Source: SABY01 sp964593705
Lineage (GTDB): Bacteria; Bacteroidota; Bacteroidia; Bacteroidales; 4484-276
Direction of reading: 5' to 3'
Length of the DNA stretch: 64,000 bases
NCBI GenBank assembly: GCA_964593705.1
Contig: CAZQIV010000019.1
Coordinates: 1-64,000 of the forward strand
This document shows positions 16,961 through 27,025 of this stretch, piece by piece (position 1 is the first letter of the stretch; each line of letters begins with the position of its first letter). The position numbers were made by a program, and so were the translations under genes. The notes under the pieces were generated by a model, which was not told the DNA's origin, made no database searches, and saw only the letters and a list, made by a program, of their open reading frames with translations.

Positions 16961-18060
16961 ATGAGATATACCTTACAAATCATATTTCTAATTTTTAGCT
17001 TTTACGGGTTTTCACAGCAGATAAAAAAGCCTGAAGAACTAAAGTATGCTATCATCAACGACTCATTTTATTCAACAAACCTTCAGGATGATAGAGCAAT
17101 AAAAATCTATTTACCCGAAGGATATGATGTGAATGAGAAATATCCTGTGATTTATGTTTTAGATGCCGACTGGATATTTATGCCTACGATGGCGGAAACC
17201 ACAATATTATCAGAATTTGATGTTATCCCTAAATCTATAGTAGTGGGCGTTCTTTCACAAATCAAATCTACTACTTTGTGGCTTCCGGAACCAGAGATGC
17301 GACTCCAAGGCTGGAATCGGGAATGAAATTAGACAGTCTTTTTAAAATCAACAAAAATCCCAAACTTAAGGCCAGTCAGATACTTTACAATGCTGACCAT
17401 ATAGGCATTGCCGCGAAAGGATTAAACAATGGTATTTCATTTATTTTTTCTGACTTCATACATTATAACGATTGGGATGATAAACTCATTGATTCCCTTT
17501 CTGCAAACAACATTAATGCTCTCGACTTTATTAATCATCACGCAGAAACGATTAAGGAAATTTATGGAGTAGAATTCAAAGTTAATCAAGATGATTTAAG
17601 CTTAATGCAATCGTTAACCGAAACAGACGAAGACATTCGAGCAATACAGGATTTTGAAATAGAACACTTGGGCAAAAGCGATCATTTTTATGCAAGCTAT
17701 GCGCAATTTTATGAGTATGCCAAGAGCTATGAAAAGGCATTGGAATATTGGAATATAAATTTAGAAGGCAATTATGAGCATAACCAAAATTTCTTTTATT
17801 ACAGAAGACCCATCGAGCTTCTGTATAAAAAAATGGATGAACCCAAAAGAGCGATTGAGTACGCTCAGCAATTAATAATAAACCATCCGGATCAAGCGCT
17901 ATTTCTCAATTATATGATTGGGAAAATAGCTTCTGAAAACAGCATTGAAAAAGAAGCCGGTTTAAAAGCAATAGCTGAATCCATAAAACATTACAAGGCC
18001 AATCGAGTATTTGATTTGGAACAAGCCAGGCAAATTGAAGAGACTTTGATGGACGAATAA
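16961..18060 (+). pseudogene. esterase (PF00756-like) with TPR tail, internal deletion and frameshift
   Basis: The first frame (16961-17326) gives a signal peptide and the start of an esterase: 'YSTNLQDDRAIKIYLPEGYD' and 'YPVIYVLDADWIF', ending at 'SIVVGVLSQ'. The second frame (to 18060) resumes with the C-terminal esterase strand-helix 'LYNADHIGIAAKGLNNGISFIF' and a TPR-like tail. The central ~100 residues, including the nucleophile motif GHSxGG, are gone and the two parts are out of frame. A catalytically active product is therefore excluded. Proteins of this build normally have about 390-450 residues. Confidence 0.75.
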
Positions 18061-18592
18061 AGACTACCGGCGATAAACAGGGCTGTTTATGGCCTGAAGC
18101 CCTCCAATAATCCCTGGAGTTTTCTTTTTAAATGGATGGTTTAGCCTGAGGCACTTTTATGGATGGCCTCACTTTAACATTTTACAGTTTACTTTCGCCT
18201 TGTCCGTTTAGTTCTGATTGTTGCTCTGTGTTTTTTTATCTTTTCAAATCGGCAACGCCAACAATTGTGTGTTCGATGGTTGCAATTGTTCTTTTTAATA
18301 CAAATTTCCACCCATCATATCCACACCCCAAAGCTTAGATTTTTTTCTGTTTAACTCCAGAACGGTAAGGATAATTATTAAAAGTTTTATATGCAACACC
18401 TTGCGAAGAAAAGTTATAAAACCCTGCTCTTCTCCCAAAAGAATCAAAAGAAATATTTTCAAACAACTCCTTTAAAATCAAACCAATAAACACAACAAAT
18501 AAAAAAACTTTCAAAACTTTTGTCAGGATTCGCCCCCTTCCACGACTGTTTATATAGTTCAAATAAATTAATAAATATAAACTCTTAAGATT
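18061..18592. other. intergenic, no gene recognised
   Basis: This 530-base stretch separates the esterase remnant from the next T9SS gene. It holds only short direct echoes (ATGGATGG twice) and an AT-rich run before 18593. A minus-strand frame at 18335-18562 has no recognisable family and is not called. Confidence 0.5.
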
Positions 18593-21500
18593 ATGAAAGT
18601 ATTTTTCACATTTCTACTCAGCTTTTTTCTAACAAGCATTGTAGCCCAGGCTCAGCTTACAATTACCTCAACAAACTATTTCAATACCCGCGACCAAATG
18701 TTACTCGCCAACGAAATTAACGAAAGTGGTGAACCCTTTGCCGAGGCACTCGGGTACAACCTCGACGACCTCGACCCGATGGTTAAAAACCAGCCCGATT
18801 CTATTTCATATACTTTGGGTATCGAAAATTATGAGTACTCAAGATACCAACTCGGAACAGTAATTTCCCGCTCAGGAATTGGTCTGCACATGATGTGGGC
18901 GCCAATGATCAAGCAGATGGCTGCCATGGAATCCGAAGATTTTGATGGAATGTACACCGGTGGAACCCCCAATGGATTTAAGGAAGACGATGAGTTGATG
19001 AAAAACATCATGCACTTCGCCATGCTTGCCAACGGGATAGCACCAATGAGCCCCTGGCCTCAATTTGCCGAATTTCAAAGTGGAAACCCGCATTTGCCAC
19101 AAGCTATTGAACCGGATTTTAGAATGAACTTTTCGTCCTTACGCTGGGACAGAAGCTTAATGGATAAAACCCTGAACCCCGGTGCCATGGGTCAAACACT
19201 CATGAAACAATACCTTTGGGCCCAGGATATGCTGGGGTCATTCCATGATGAAAACGAGGATGAGGTTGTTCCCGATGGTACAAATTCACCCGACTTTCCT
19301 GACAGTCCGGATTTCGACCCTGACAATAATATTTATTATGGTGGCGATAATACCGATGGTTTTATCGGTCAGGTGCTCACTGCCGAAGCCATTAATAAAA
19401 CACTATTTCTGATAAATTCATTGGCTTATGATGGCACCGATCTCGGCATGGTTAATCCTGCTACTTATAATCCATCTGAAGGGATTAAATATTTCCCACA
19501 CGGCATTGCGGTAACCGAAAGTCCGGTTGCACCCATGTTGCCACCAGAGGCCTCTGCTTTAGAGGTAACAGATGCTTCCAGCGATCTTTTCGACCAGCTA
19601 TCCTATTTATGGGGAACCTTGAGTTATAAAAATATGATGGATCCAAACAACAACAGTGATGCGGCTCATCTTGCTTTTCACGAAGTTTTTGATGGCAATC
19701 CTTTCCCTGCACCAATGGTACAAACCGGAATGCCCGGTCCTTTCGACCTGATGATGGGAACCAGCAAGGTTATTTTTATGAACCTGATGGCCATGCACTA
19801 CGACATGCTTAACGGAACTTTTGTAAATACTTCTGATCTTGAAGGCGGAATGCCCCAACCCGGCAACGAGATCAGTACGCTGAATGCCGGATATATTACC
19901 ATGGTGCTTGCTTTGATGAAAGAAGAATTTTCAGGAACGCCCCTCGAACAAATGGCTTTGAATGCACTGAATATGCAGAGTTCGTTTATTGTTAATTCCT
20001 TAAAAGATCCCAACGGAGGATTTTATAATGGATATACCTTAAATGTAAGTGCAGACAATTCAGCCAAAACTGCCGTAGCCCAAGCTGCTGCCGCACGCGG
20101 ATTATACGCCGCTTATGCACTTACCAATAACACCGACTATTTAAATGCTGCCGATGAAGCTTATGCTTTCCTGATTGAAAACTTTTATGTAGCCGGCCAA
20201 ATGGCCTTTAAAACAGAACAGGATAATAATCAGGCTGTTTTTACACCGTTCAACTTTGCCGTAATTGCCGGAGGATTACGTGAAGCTTCTCTCGTTGGCG
20301 GGCACAGCGATGCCGCTGCAATTTATACCCGCTTTTTTAAAATGGTGGCCAACCTAATGCAACTTGCCGAATTTGACATGACCGGTGAAACAGGCAACGA
20401 TTCAGATGGAGACGGCGTGCCTTTTATTCTTGACAACGCAGACCCCTTACCTCCTGTTTTTGCAACAGAAGCAACCATGGATTTAACCACTTATGAACAG
20501 CAGCTTAGCCTCCAGCCCGGTTGGACAATTATTTCCAGCTTTGTGCAGCCATATTCTCCTGCCCTCGAAAATGTATTTGGTGAAAATAGTAGCGCGGTTA
20601 CATTTATGTTTGCAAACAATGGTATTTATTGGCCATCACAAACTATTAATACCCTTGGCAACTGGGATGTTTACACCGGATATAAAATCAAATCGAATGA
20701 TAATGCAGTAATTAATTTCGAGGGACTGAAATCCGGTAACTCGGTAAACTTGCTTGCAGGTATAAACTTTTTGCCCGTCTTGAGCGAAAACGCTGTGGAT
20801 AATAGTGTATTATTTGAATTGGGTAACGCACTTAATTATGCTTTCGATTTGCAGAGTGGAAATGTATTTTGGCCTGAGGGAGGACTCTATACGCTTACTT
20901 CTCTTGAGCCGGGAAAAGGTTATCTGTTAAACTTAAACAATGCAGCTACAGTTGTTTTCCCGGAAAACACTAAAAATTCAGTAGAAGAACAGCAAGCTTC
21001 TTTGTTTGTGAATAATACGCCTTGGGATGATGTGAATAAAACCGGAGAGGTACATATTATTTCCATCGATAAAAATGCACTCGCAAATCTTCAACCTGGA
21101 GATGTAATTGGGGCTTTCAATGCCAATGGTTTAAATGTTGGGATGACTGAATATACTGATGCCTCTAAAAATCTTTCATTGGTGGTTTATGGCGATGATA
21201 ATACTACCGGGGCAATTGATGGCTTTTTGGAGAATGAAAACATAGCCTTAAAACTTTATAGGTTTTCCAACAATACCTCAACAAGCATTGAAGCTACTTA
21301 TGACTTCGATTTCAACAACGGCACTTATGTTCCTAATGGTACTTCAAAAATTAACGATTTTAAAACCGGAACTACTGGAATTGATGCGGTTAACGAAAGT
21401 TCAATCAGCGTTTATCCCAATCCGGCCCACGGCATGTTGAATATTTCAAACTTCAGCGATAAAAACATCAATCAGATTAATATCCTAAACTCACAGGGTC

Positions 21501-21634
21501 AAAATGTTTATTCATCTGGCTTTAACAGTAATGCATCCACTGCAATAGACGTTTCCGGATTAAGCAAGGGTTTGTATTTTGTGAACCTATTGACCAACAA
21601 GAATGTTATAGTTAAGAAGGTTCTGGTAAACTAA
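18593..21634 (+). CDS. T9SS-exported protein with alpha-toroid-like region and Ca-binding motif
   Basis: A 1013-residue secreted protein: signal peptide 1-20; a long N-terminal helical part with stretches such as 'ARGLYAAYALTNNTDYLNAA' that suggest an (alpha/alpha) toroid like that of glycan-active enzymes; a short thrombospondin-type calcium loop 'NDSDGDGVPFILDNADP'; two 'GWTIISSFV'/'GINFLPVLS' repeats of the kind found before T9SS tails; a further beta domain (GEVHIISIDKNALANLQPGD); and a T9SS type A sorting domain at the C-terminus (ISVYPNPAHGMLNIS ... GLYFVNLLTNKNVIVKKVLV). Function is not known; a role in extracellular polymer handling is only a guess. A terminator follows. Confidence 0.8.
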   Translation: MKVFFTFLLSFFLTSIVAQAQLTITSTNYFNTRDQMLLANEINESGEPFAEALGYNLDDLDPMVKNQPDSISYTLGIENYEYSRYQLGTVISRSGIGLHMMWAPMIKQMAAMESEDFDGMYTGGTPNGFKEDDELMKNIMHFAMLANGIAPMSPWPQFAEFQSGNPHLPQAIEPDFRMNFSSLRWDRSLMDKTLNPGAMGQTLMKQYLWAQDMLGSFHDENEDEVVPDGTNSPDFPDSPDFDPDNNIYYGGDNTDGFIGQVLTAEAINKTLFLINSLAYDGTDLGMVNPATYNPSEGIKYFPHGIAVTESPVAPMLPPEASALEVTDASSDLFDQLSYLWGTLSYKNMMDPNNNSDAAHLAFHEVFDGNPFPAPMVQTGMPGPFDLMMGTSKVIFMNLMAMHYDMLNGTFVNTSDLEGGMPQPGNEISTLNAGYITMVLALMKEEFSGTPLEQMALNALNMQSSFIVNSLKDPNGGFYNGYTLNVSADNSAKTAVAQAAAARGLYAAYALTNNTDYLNAADEAYAFLIENFYVAGQMAFKTEQDNNQAVFTPFNFAVIAGGLREASLVGGHSDAAAIYTRFFKMVANLMQLAEFDMTGETGNDSDGDGVPFILDNADPLPPVFATEATMDLTTYEQQLSLQPGWTIISSFVQPYSPALENVFGENSSAVTFMFANNGIYWPSQTINTLGNWDVYTGYKIKSNDNAVINFEGLKSGNSVNLLAGINFLPVLSENAVDNSVLFELGNALNYAFDLQSGNVFWPEGGLYTLTSLEPGKGYLLNLNNAATVVFPENTKNSVEEQQASLFVNNTPWDDVNKTGEVHIISIDKNALANLQPGDVIGAFNANGLNVGMTEYTDASKNLSLVVYGDDNTTGAIDGFLENENIALKLYRFSNNTSTSIEATYDFDFNNGTYVPNGTSKINDFKTGTTGIDAVNESSISVYPNPAHGMLNISNFSDKNINQINILNSQGQNVYSSGFNSNASTAIDVSGLSKGLYFVNLLTNKNVIVKKVLVN

Positions 21635-21710
21635 AAAAAACATTAACGATGTTAAAATGCGGAAGTGGATTTATTAAAACAAGCAAACTTTATACATCAC
21701 GATGATATCC

Positions 21711-21742
21711 AAAAAGAGGGAACGGTGTTTCCCTCTTTTTTT
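21711..21742 (+). terminator. rho-independent terminator
   Basis: AAAGAGGGAAC and GTTTCCCTCTTT form an 11-bp stem with one bulged T and a short loop, followed by a run of T. It lies about 80 bases after the T9SS gene. Confidence 0.85.
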
Positions 21743-21910
21743 ATAAATACCCCTAAAATTGGCAGGAGATTTTTCTTGATTTAAAAACAAACAGATATGA
21801 ATTTTAAACCCATTTTCAGATTTTCGGAACTCAATGGTCGGCATTAATAGTCATTGGTAGTTTAGTTTCCCAATAAATGTCGCCCGTAGGGCAAATGACA
21901 GCGAAGCCCA

Positions 21911-22143
21911 ATGTCGGCGCAGCCAATTGACACTCCTGTTATTTCACGTGAGAGCAACAGACTATTTCAGGGTATTGATCTGTTAATTGTTGAGGCAAGC
22001 AAGAAAGTGGCAATTTTTCTCAATAGAGAAGCTACCTCGCTTTATTGGTCGATTGGTAATTACATTAACACCGAATTAAAGAAGAACAACGATTAGCCTA
22101 CTGTGCCAAAATACTTGCGACACTGTCGCAACAACTGAGTTAG
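21911..22143 (+). pseudogene. second DUF1016 (YhcG-like) N-terminal remnant, frameshifted
   Basis: This fragment repeats 'SRESNRLFQGIDLLIVEASK' and 'VAIFLNREATSLYWSIGNYI' as in the remnant at 16235. One A is missing in the run 'GAATTAAAGAAG' at about 22078; restoring it gives 'ELKEEQRLAYCAKILATLSQ', which continues the DUF1016 N-terminal domain to a stop at 22143. The remaining two-thirds, including the nuclease domain, is absent. The two copies are therefore independent decays of related genes. Confidence 0.75.
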
Positions 22144-22279
22144 ATTCATCGTATTGATCTAGCGGAGAAGAACAGCCGGCGATTAATCTCTGCCCAATGA
22201 AATGCATACTTTAATATTGGTAAGAATTTACACCAAAAAAAATTATAATCGTACTCACCCATTTGTGTGAATTATTTCT

Positions 22280-22287
22280 TAATTTTG
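22280..22287 (+). promoter_or_regulatory. -7-like element upstream of the ABC-3C locus
   Basis: TAATTTTG matches TAnnTTTG. A 42-codon frame (22315-22443) begins shortly after and its stop TAG overlaps the GTG at 22443. No convincing -33 element at standard spacing was seen. Confidence 0.35.
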
Positions 22288-22442
22288 TCCTTACATCATA
22301 AACACGCTCAAGGAATGAACAACAACATTAGTCAGGCAAAATATCCGATTTTAATTATTTGTAAACGCTTACAAATACTTAAAAACGTTTTTATTGCTGA
22401 TTTTCTATGCCTTGGGGTTTTTTTACCTAAAAGAGAAATATA

Positions 22443-23111
22443 GTGAATAATTACATCGAAATGTTGTGGTGCTTTATAAACAAACTAAAAGGCAATAACG
22501 AAATAGATAATTATTTACTTTTTACAAATAGAAAACTTAGTGGAATTCAAGATGCAAAAATTGAAGATATTTTTGATGCAAAAACTGAAATTGAGAATAG
22601 ATTAATTGGATTAGAAACAATTGAACTTTGGCTAAAACAGTATCCATTTATTGCAAAAACTTTAAATCTTAATAAACTTCTACTTCCTCTTAGTTTTGAT
22701 GAAAATGACTTAAAATAAATAAATAATTCATTTAGTAAAATAGATAAGAAAAAGGGGGATTTGCCAAAAATCCCAAAAAGAGATATTGAGAAGAAAAATG
22801 AATTAAATAATTTAAGTAAAGGGTATTTTGACAATGCCATTAAAAAGAATCTTATTTATTTAGATCAAATTAGGGGTTTTCTAATGGACCCAATAAATTT
22901 AAAGTATTTGAACAAATATGAAAACACCATTGATGATATAAATGAAGAAATTATCATACATAGAAACGAATTCGATAAGTTTGATTTTATATTTAACTAT
23001 TTATACAAGTTTATAATTGAAAACAACCCAGGATTAAAAAGCAATCGTAGTTTGGTTCACCTTTTTCTTCATTATATGTATTACAATTGTGATATTGGGA
23101 TTAACGAATAA
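22443..23111 (+). pseudogene. ABC-3C effector, C-terminal part only, with in-frame stop
   Basis: The same reading frame runs from 22443 to 23111 but is broken by TAA at 22716-22718. The product resembles the C-terminal region of effectors of ABC-three-component (ABC-3C) systems: 'IDNYLLFTNRKLSGI', 'LDKLLLPL.FDENDL'-like, then 'YLNKYENTIDDINEEIIIHR', 'FDFIFNYLYKFIIENNPGLK' and a closing 'LHYMYYNCDIGINE'. The N-terminal effector domain, often a nuclease, is missing; the upstream 42-codon frame shows no similarity I recognise. The middle component and the ATPase follow at once. Family assignment rests on remembered sequence features and on gene context. Confidence 0.6.
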
Positions 23112-23114
23112 TAT

Positions 23115-23366
23115 ATGCTAACACCAACAAAACATACTAACATTAAATTTTCTGTCATATATATTTCTGGAAAGATATTATCGTTTCTGACAAAAGAAAC
23201 AATAATTAAATATGACGATTTAAAAGAAATGTTGGTCCACGAAATCGGAGTTAAGGCAAAAAACAATGTTGATTTTGCTCTAACTTTTTTATTTGCAATT
23301 GGTAAGGTTGAATATTTAAAAAATATTGATGCTGTAAAACTATTAAGCAACAAGAATGAAAATTAG
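23115..23366 (+). CDS. ABC-three-component system middle component-like protein
   Basis: An 83-residue protein starting 'MLTPTKHTNIKFSVIYISGKIL', with 'ALTFLFAIGKVEYLKNIDAVKL' at the end. The 'LxPTKH' opening and the closing 'FLxxIGKIEY' helix-strand fit the small winged-helix middle components of ABC-3C systems, which bridge the ATPase and the effector. It lies 3 bases after the effector remnant and overlaps the ATPase gene by 11 bases, the usual tight arrangement. The exact middle-component subtype is not claimed. Confidence 0.65.
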   Translation: MLTPTKHTNIKFSVIYISGKILSFLTKETIIKYDDLKEMLVHEIGVKAKNNVDFALTFLFAIGKVEYLKNIDAVKLLSNKNEN

Positions 23367-25107
23367 TAAAATTTATTCTAATAAAAATTTTAAGAACATT
23401 GAGTTTAATGACAAATTCAATGCAATTGTTGCATTCATAGAAAGCGATAAAAAAGACGATACCCATAATTTAGGCAAAACTTCTTTAATAAGAGTTATTG
23501 ATTTTTTACTCTTATCAGGTTTTGACAAAAACACAGATAAATTACTCGGGAATAATATTTTTATTGGTCAAGAATTTTATGGGGAACTAAAATTAAATAA
23601 GGGCAAATATTTGATAATAAAACGTTCCATAAACACTCCAACTAAAATATCTTTTAAACTAAACGATTCAAAACTAGATGATTTTAAATTCGATATTGAT
23701 TGGGACGAAGAACTAACCTTAAAAAAAGCAAAAACAAGATTAAATGAATACTTAGACTTTAATGTTTTACCAAATTGGGATTATAGAAAATCAATAACCT
23801 ATTTTTTAAGAAGTCAACAAGACTATTTAGACGTTTTTAAATTAAATAAATTTAAGGGAAAGCATAAAGATTGGAAACCTTTTGTTTTTGATTTACTCGG
23901 ATTTAATGGGAAACTGATTTTAGAAAAATTTGAAGTTGAGGGAGAAATAGATGACTTAAAGAAAAAAATACAAACTTTAAGATTAGAAGCACAAATAGAC
24001 ACCTCCGAAAAAGATAGGATAGAGGGACTTTTGGAAATTAAAAAAAATGAACTTTCTGAAATTAAAAATCAAATAGATAAATTCAATTTTTTCAAAGAAG
24101 ACATTCAAACAAACAAGGAACTTGTTGAAGAAATAGACGCAAAACTTCAAGCATTTAATACTGATAGATATAGAATCTCTTATGAAATCAACAAAATAGA
24201 ATCATCATTATCTGATATAAATGATGATGTTGATGATAAAGCAATTAATAGTTTGTTCGAAGAAGTAAATTTGTATTATCCTCAACAATTAAAAAAAGAA
24301 TATAATGATTTAATTAATTTCCAAAAATCATTAACCATTGAGCGTAAAAAATATCTTTTGGAAACTCTCAATCAGTTAAAAATTGAATATTCGGATTTAA
24401 ACTTACACATTAAAGAAATTGAATATCAAAAAGGTGATTTATTGTCATTACTAACTCAAAAAGATAGTTACTATAAGTTTAAAAAATATCAAAGAAAAAT
24501 AATTGGATTAGAAGTTGGGATTGAACGAATTAAAGATAAACTTAAAGCAATTGATAGTTCTTTAATTATAGAAGATGACATTAAGGAAAAGCAAGAATTA
24601 ATAAAAGATAATATTTCAAGGTTAAAAGAGTCACTATCTGAAAGAAAGCATTCAAGTATCAATAAAATTTTTAATTCAATTATAAAAGAAATAATAGATA
24701 CTAATGCTTTAATTTCATTGAAATTAAACAATCAAGGAAATGTTGAATTTAACGCTGATTATCAAAACAAAACAGATTTATTAAAAACTTCTGAATCACA
24801 AGGTACAACATATAAAAAATTGCTTTGTGTTGCATTTGACTTATCACTGCTAGTTAATTTTTCAGATAAATCATTCTATAAATTTGTATACCACGATGGA
24901 GTATTGGAAGGGTTGGATGATAGAATTAAAATTAGATATATCAAAATCGTAAAAGAGTTCTGTGAAAAATATGATTTGCAATACATTGTTACTTTAATTG
25001 ATTCTGATTTACCAAAAGACATGCCTGATCTAATTGAAGATAAAGATATTTGCTTAAGACTCAATGACAAAGATGATAATGGGAAAATATTTTTAAATAG
25101 TTTCTAA
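23356..25107 (+). CDS. DUF2326 ABC/SMC-like ATPase of an ABC-3C system
   Basis: A 583-residue protein with an ABC-type P-loop at residues 38-43 (NLGKTS), a long coiled coil (about 195-430; repeated 'EI.N.I.KF', 'KEYNDLINFQKSL' heptads) and a C-terminal DUF2326 half with 'YHDGVLEGLDDR' near residue 512 in the place of Walker B. This is an SMC/RecN-like head-and-coil ATPase. In ABC-3C defence systems it is thought to sense invading nucleic acid or replication structures and license the effector. The gene is visibly AT-rich compared with the T9SS genes nearby, which suggests transfer. The ATPase is intact although the effector is damaged. Confidence 0.8.
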   Translation: MKISKIYSNKNFKNIEFNDKFNAIVAFIESDKKDDTHNLGKTSLIRVIDFLLLSGFDKNTDKLLGNNIFIGQEFYGELKLNKGKYLIIKRSINTPTKISFKLNDSKLDDFKFDIDWDEELTLKKAKTRLNEYLDFNVLPNWDYRKSITYFLRSQQDYLDVFKLNKFKGKHKDWKPFVFDLLGFNGKLILEKFEVEGEIDDLKKKIQTLRLEAQIDTSEKDRIEGLLEIKKNELSEIKNQIDKFNFFKEDIQTNKELVEEIDAKLQAFNTDRYRISYEINKIESSLSDINDDVDDKAINSLFEEVNLYYPQQLKKEYNDLINFQKSLTIERKKYLLETLNQLKIEYSDLNLHIKEIEYQKGDLLSLLTQKDSYYKFKKYQRKIIGLEVGIERIKDKLKAIDSSLIIEDDIKEKQELIKDNISRLKESLSERKHSSINKIFNSIIKEIIDTNALISLKLNNQGNVEFNADYQNKTDLLKTSESQGTTYKKLLCVAFDLSLLVNFSDKSFYKFVYHDGVLEGLDDRIKIRYIKIVKEFCEKYDLQYIVTLIDSDLPKDMPDLIEDKDICLRLNDKDDNGKIFLNSF

Positions 25108-25246
25108 AAGCAACACACCACAACAAATAGGCGGATTATTCGGCGTAGCCGCATTAATCTTGTCAGCCAGCTGGCGGATTGGATTTTAACCCGCTCCCAG
25201 GAACATCTATGTGTTTTCATTTGGAAAAGGTAGCTTTTGAGGTGGG

Positions 25247-25420
25247 ATGTTTTTAGGAATGGTAGAATCTACCCTTGGTTTCAGCACAAAATTTATTGCT
25301 GCAATGTATTATTTGAAGAACTTTTGTGATAAAAACTCTGTAAAAGAGCTTCTTACGAAATTAGATTACAATGATGTTAATGAACTTAATTGTAATCAAC
25401 TGTCACTCAACTTGTTTTAA
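25247..25420 (+). other. short frame of unknown origin in intergenic DNA
   Basis: A 57-codon frame reads 'MFLGMVESTLGFSTKFIAAM' and ends in '...SLNLF'. It is preceded by a palindrome-bearing intergenic piece (CAGCCAGCTGGCGG near 25168). It looks like the C-terminal end of a lost gene more than random sequence, but I cannot name a family. Nothing else is seen between 25108 and 25626. Confidence 0.25.
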
Positions 25421-25626
25421 GTGGACAGTAGTGGTAGGAGATACTTAAATAAAAACTTTTACCGATATCTCGTGACTTTCAAATTAAAGTAAATAGAAAT
25501 AATTTCACCTTTTTTTAGACAGCCCCTTTTTGCCCTTATCCAATACCCCACCAACGATCGCAGTGAGGAAGAGTCTATTTTATTTTCTTGTCGAACAGCA
25601 GTGAAACATTTTTAAAAACTATTTCA

Positions 25627-25634
25627 TATCTTTG
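25627..25634 (+). promoter_or_regulatory. -7 promoter element
   Basis: TATCTTTG fits TAnnTTTG, 14 bases before the ATG at 25649. Confidence 0.5.
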
Positions 25635-25648
25635 CTTAAAAATGCGTT

Positions 25649-26768
25649 ATGAAAAATTACATTCTTCTAAGTATCCTTTCCATCTTCTTTTTGCACACAT
25701 CTTTTGCCCAGGGGCCACAATCCATCAGCTACCAATCTGTAATCCGTGATAATGGTGGGGCTTTACTGGTAAACCACGAAATTGGCCTGAGATTAAACAT
25801 TCACAACTTAACAGCATCCGGCGCTGTTATATACCAGGAGACACAAAATGCCACAACTAACCAGTTTGGACTTATTCAAATAGCCATCGGGCAGGGTAGT
25901 GCTACAATAGGTAGCTTTAGTGAAATAAACTGGGGTGTGGGAGCGAAATTCATCGAAATACAGGTTGATCCTAATGGAGGAAGTAACTACAGTTCGATGG
26001 GCACTACGCAACTGCTGAATGTGCCCTACAGCCTCCACGCCAACGAAGCCGCGACTGGTAACGATGACAGATGATCAACGAGATGCCCTTGAAGACCCCT
26101 ATATCGGCATACAAATATTTAATACAGACACGCGTAAAATAAATTATTTCGATGGCTATGGCTGGCTCGAGATAAACGGAGTGAGGCAAGCCAGTTTTGA
26201 TTGCGGAAACCCAATGCTGGATGCCCGCGATGGAACCTACTACAACACTGTTGAATTAGGTGGCAAATGCTGGATGGCAGAAAACCTGAATCACGGCACG
26301 ATGATTAACGGCCTGGAAGAACAAAGCGACAATGGCGTGGTGGAAAAGTATTGTTACCAGAACAACACTTATTTGTGCGACAACTCCTACGGTGCATTGT
26401 ACCAATGGCATGAAATGATGCAATACAGCCAAAGTGAAGGAGCCCGCGGTATTTGCCCCGAAAACTGGCACATCCCTTCTGATGCAGATTGGAATGCATT
26501 GATTAATGCAACAGGCGGCGTGAACAATGCCGGTGAAAATCTTATTGAAGGGGGCAGTTCGGGATTTGAAGTACTTTGGGGCGGACAACGCAACCTGTTC
26601 ACCTCCTACCCTTTTGGCAATGTTGGGCAGGGCGCTTTTTTCTGGTCTTCCAGCGAAGTAAACGGCAGCCTTGCGCTTGACCGCACCATCCTTAAAAACG
26701 ATTCGGAAGTTTACAGTACACAGCGCGAAAAAAATTATGGCTTCTCGGTGAGGTGTGTTCTGGATTGA
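25649..26768 (+). pseudogene. secreted FISUMP-domain protein broken by a frameshift
   Basis: Frame one (25649-26074) gives a signal peptide and the domain often found before tail-fibre-like or FISUMP regions: 'GPQSISYQSVIRDNGGALLV' ... 'GTTQLLNVPYSLHANEA'. Frame two (26019-26768) continues with 'TDDQRDALEDPYIGIQIFNT' and a FISUMP domain: 'VELGGKCWMAENLNHGTMIN', 'ALYQWHEMM', 'GICPENWHIPSDADWNALI', 'FFWSSSE'. The expected linker between 'LHANEA' and 'MTDDQRDAL' is short, so a small deletion together with a frame change seems likely at about 26050-26065. If the shift were an assembly error, the protein would be about 370 residues and intact in its key motifs. Confidence 0.75.
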
Positions 26769-26875
26769 TGATTTCAATAATTATGGAAATTGAGGTAATG
26801 AAGAATATTTTTTGGATATTAAGGAATCGTATCAGTTTGGTGGAAAGTTGGATCCTATGAATAATGAAAAATAAT

Positions 26876-27025
26876 TCATAAACTTTCACACTGGATTTGC
26901 TTCATAATTTTGTCCTCATCGATTGTTTTCCTGATCAAATGCATCTGTGCAAAAGTAATGAGGTTAGCCAGCAGGTAGTAGTAGCTAAGTCCGGAAGCAT
27001 AGTTATTGAAAACCCCCAGGAACAT
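26876..27025 (-). pseudogene. yidC: YidC/Oxa1 insertase C-terminal fragment
   Basis: On the minus strand the last ~48 residues of YidC can be read: 'MFLGVFNNYASGLSYYYLLA' then 'NLITFAQMHLIRKTIDEDKI', the conserved final transmembrane segment and cytoplasmic helix of Bacteroidota YidC, ending in a normal stop. Everything upstream in the gene is missing; at 27025/27026 the sequence changes abruptly into a malic enzyme fragment on the opposite strand. A full yidC must lie elsewhere because it is essential. Confidence 0.75.

Noticed and set aside
18335..18562. 75-codon minus-strand frame with one hydrophobic segment
   Set aside because: No similarity recognised, AT-rich upstream DNA of the next gene explains the hydrophobic run, and no promoter is visible.
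26256..26777. 173-codon minus-strand frame
   Set aside because: Lies antisense to the FISUMP domain whose motifs are unmistakable on the plus strand.
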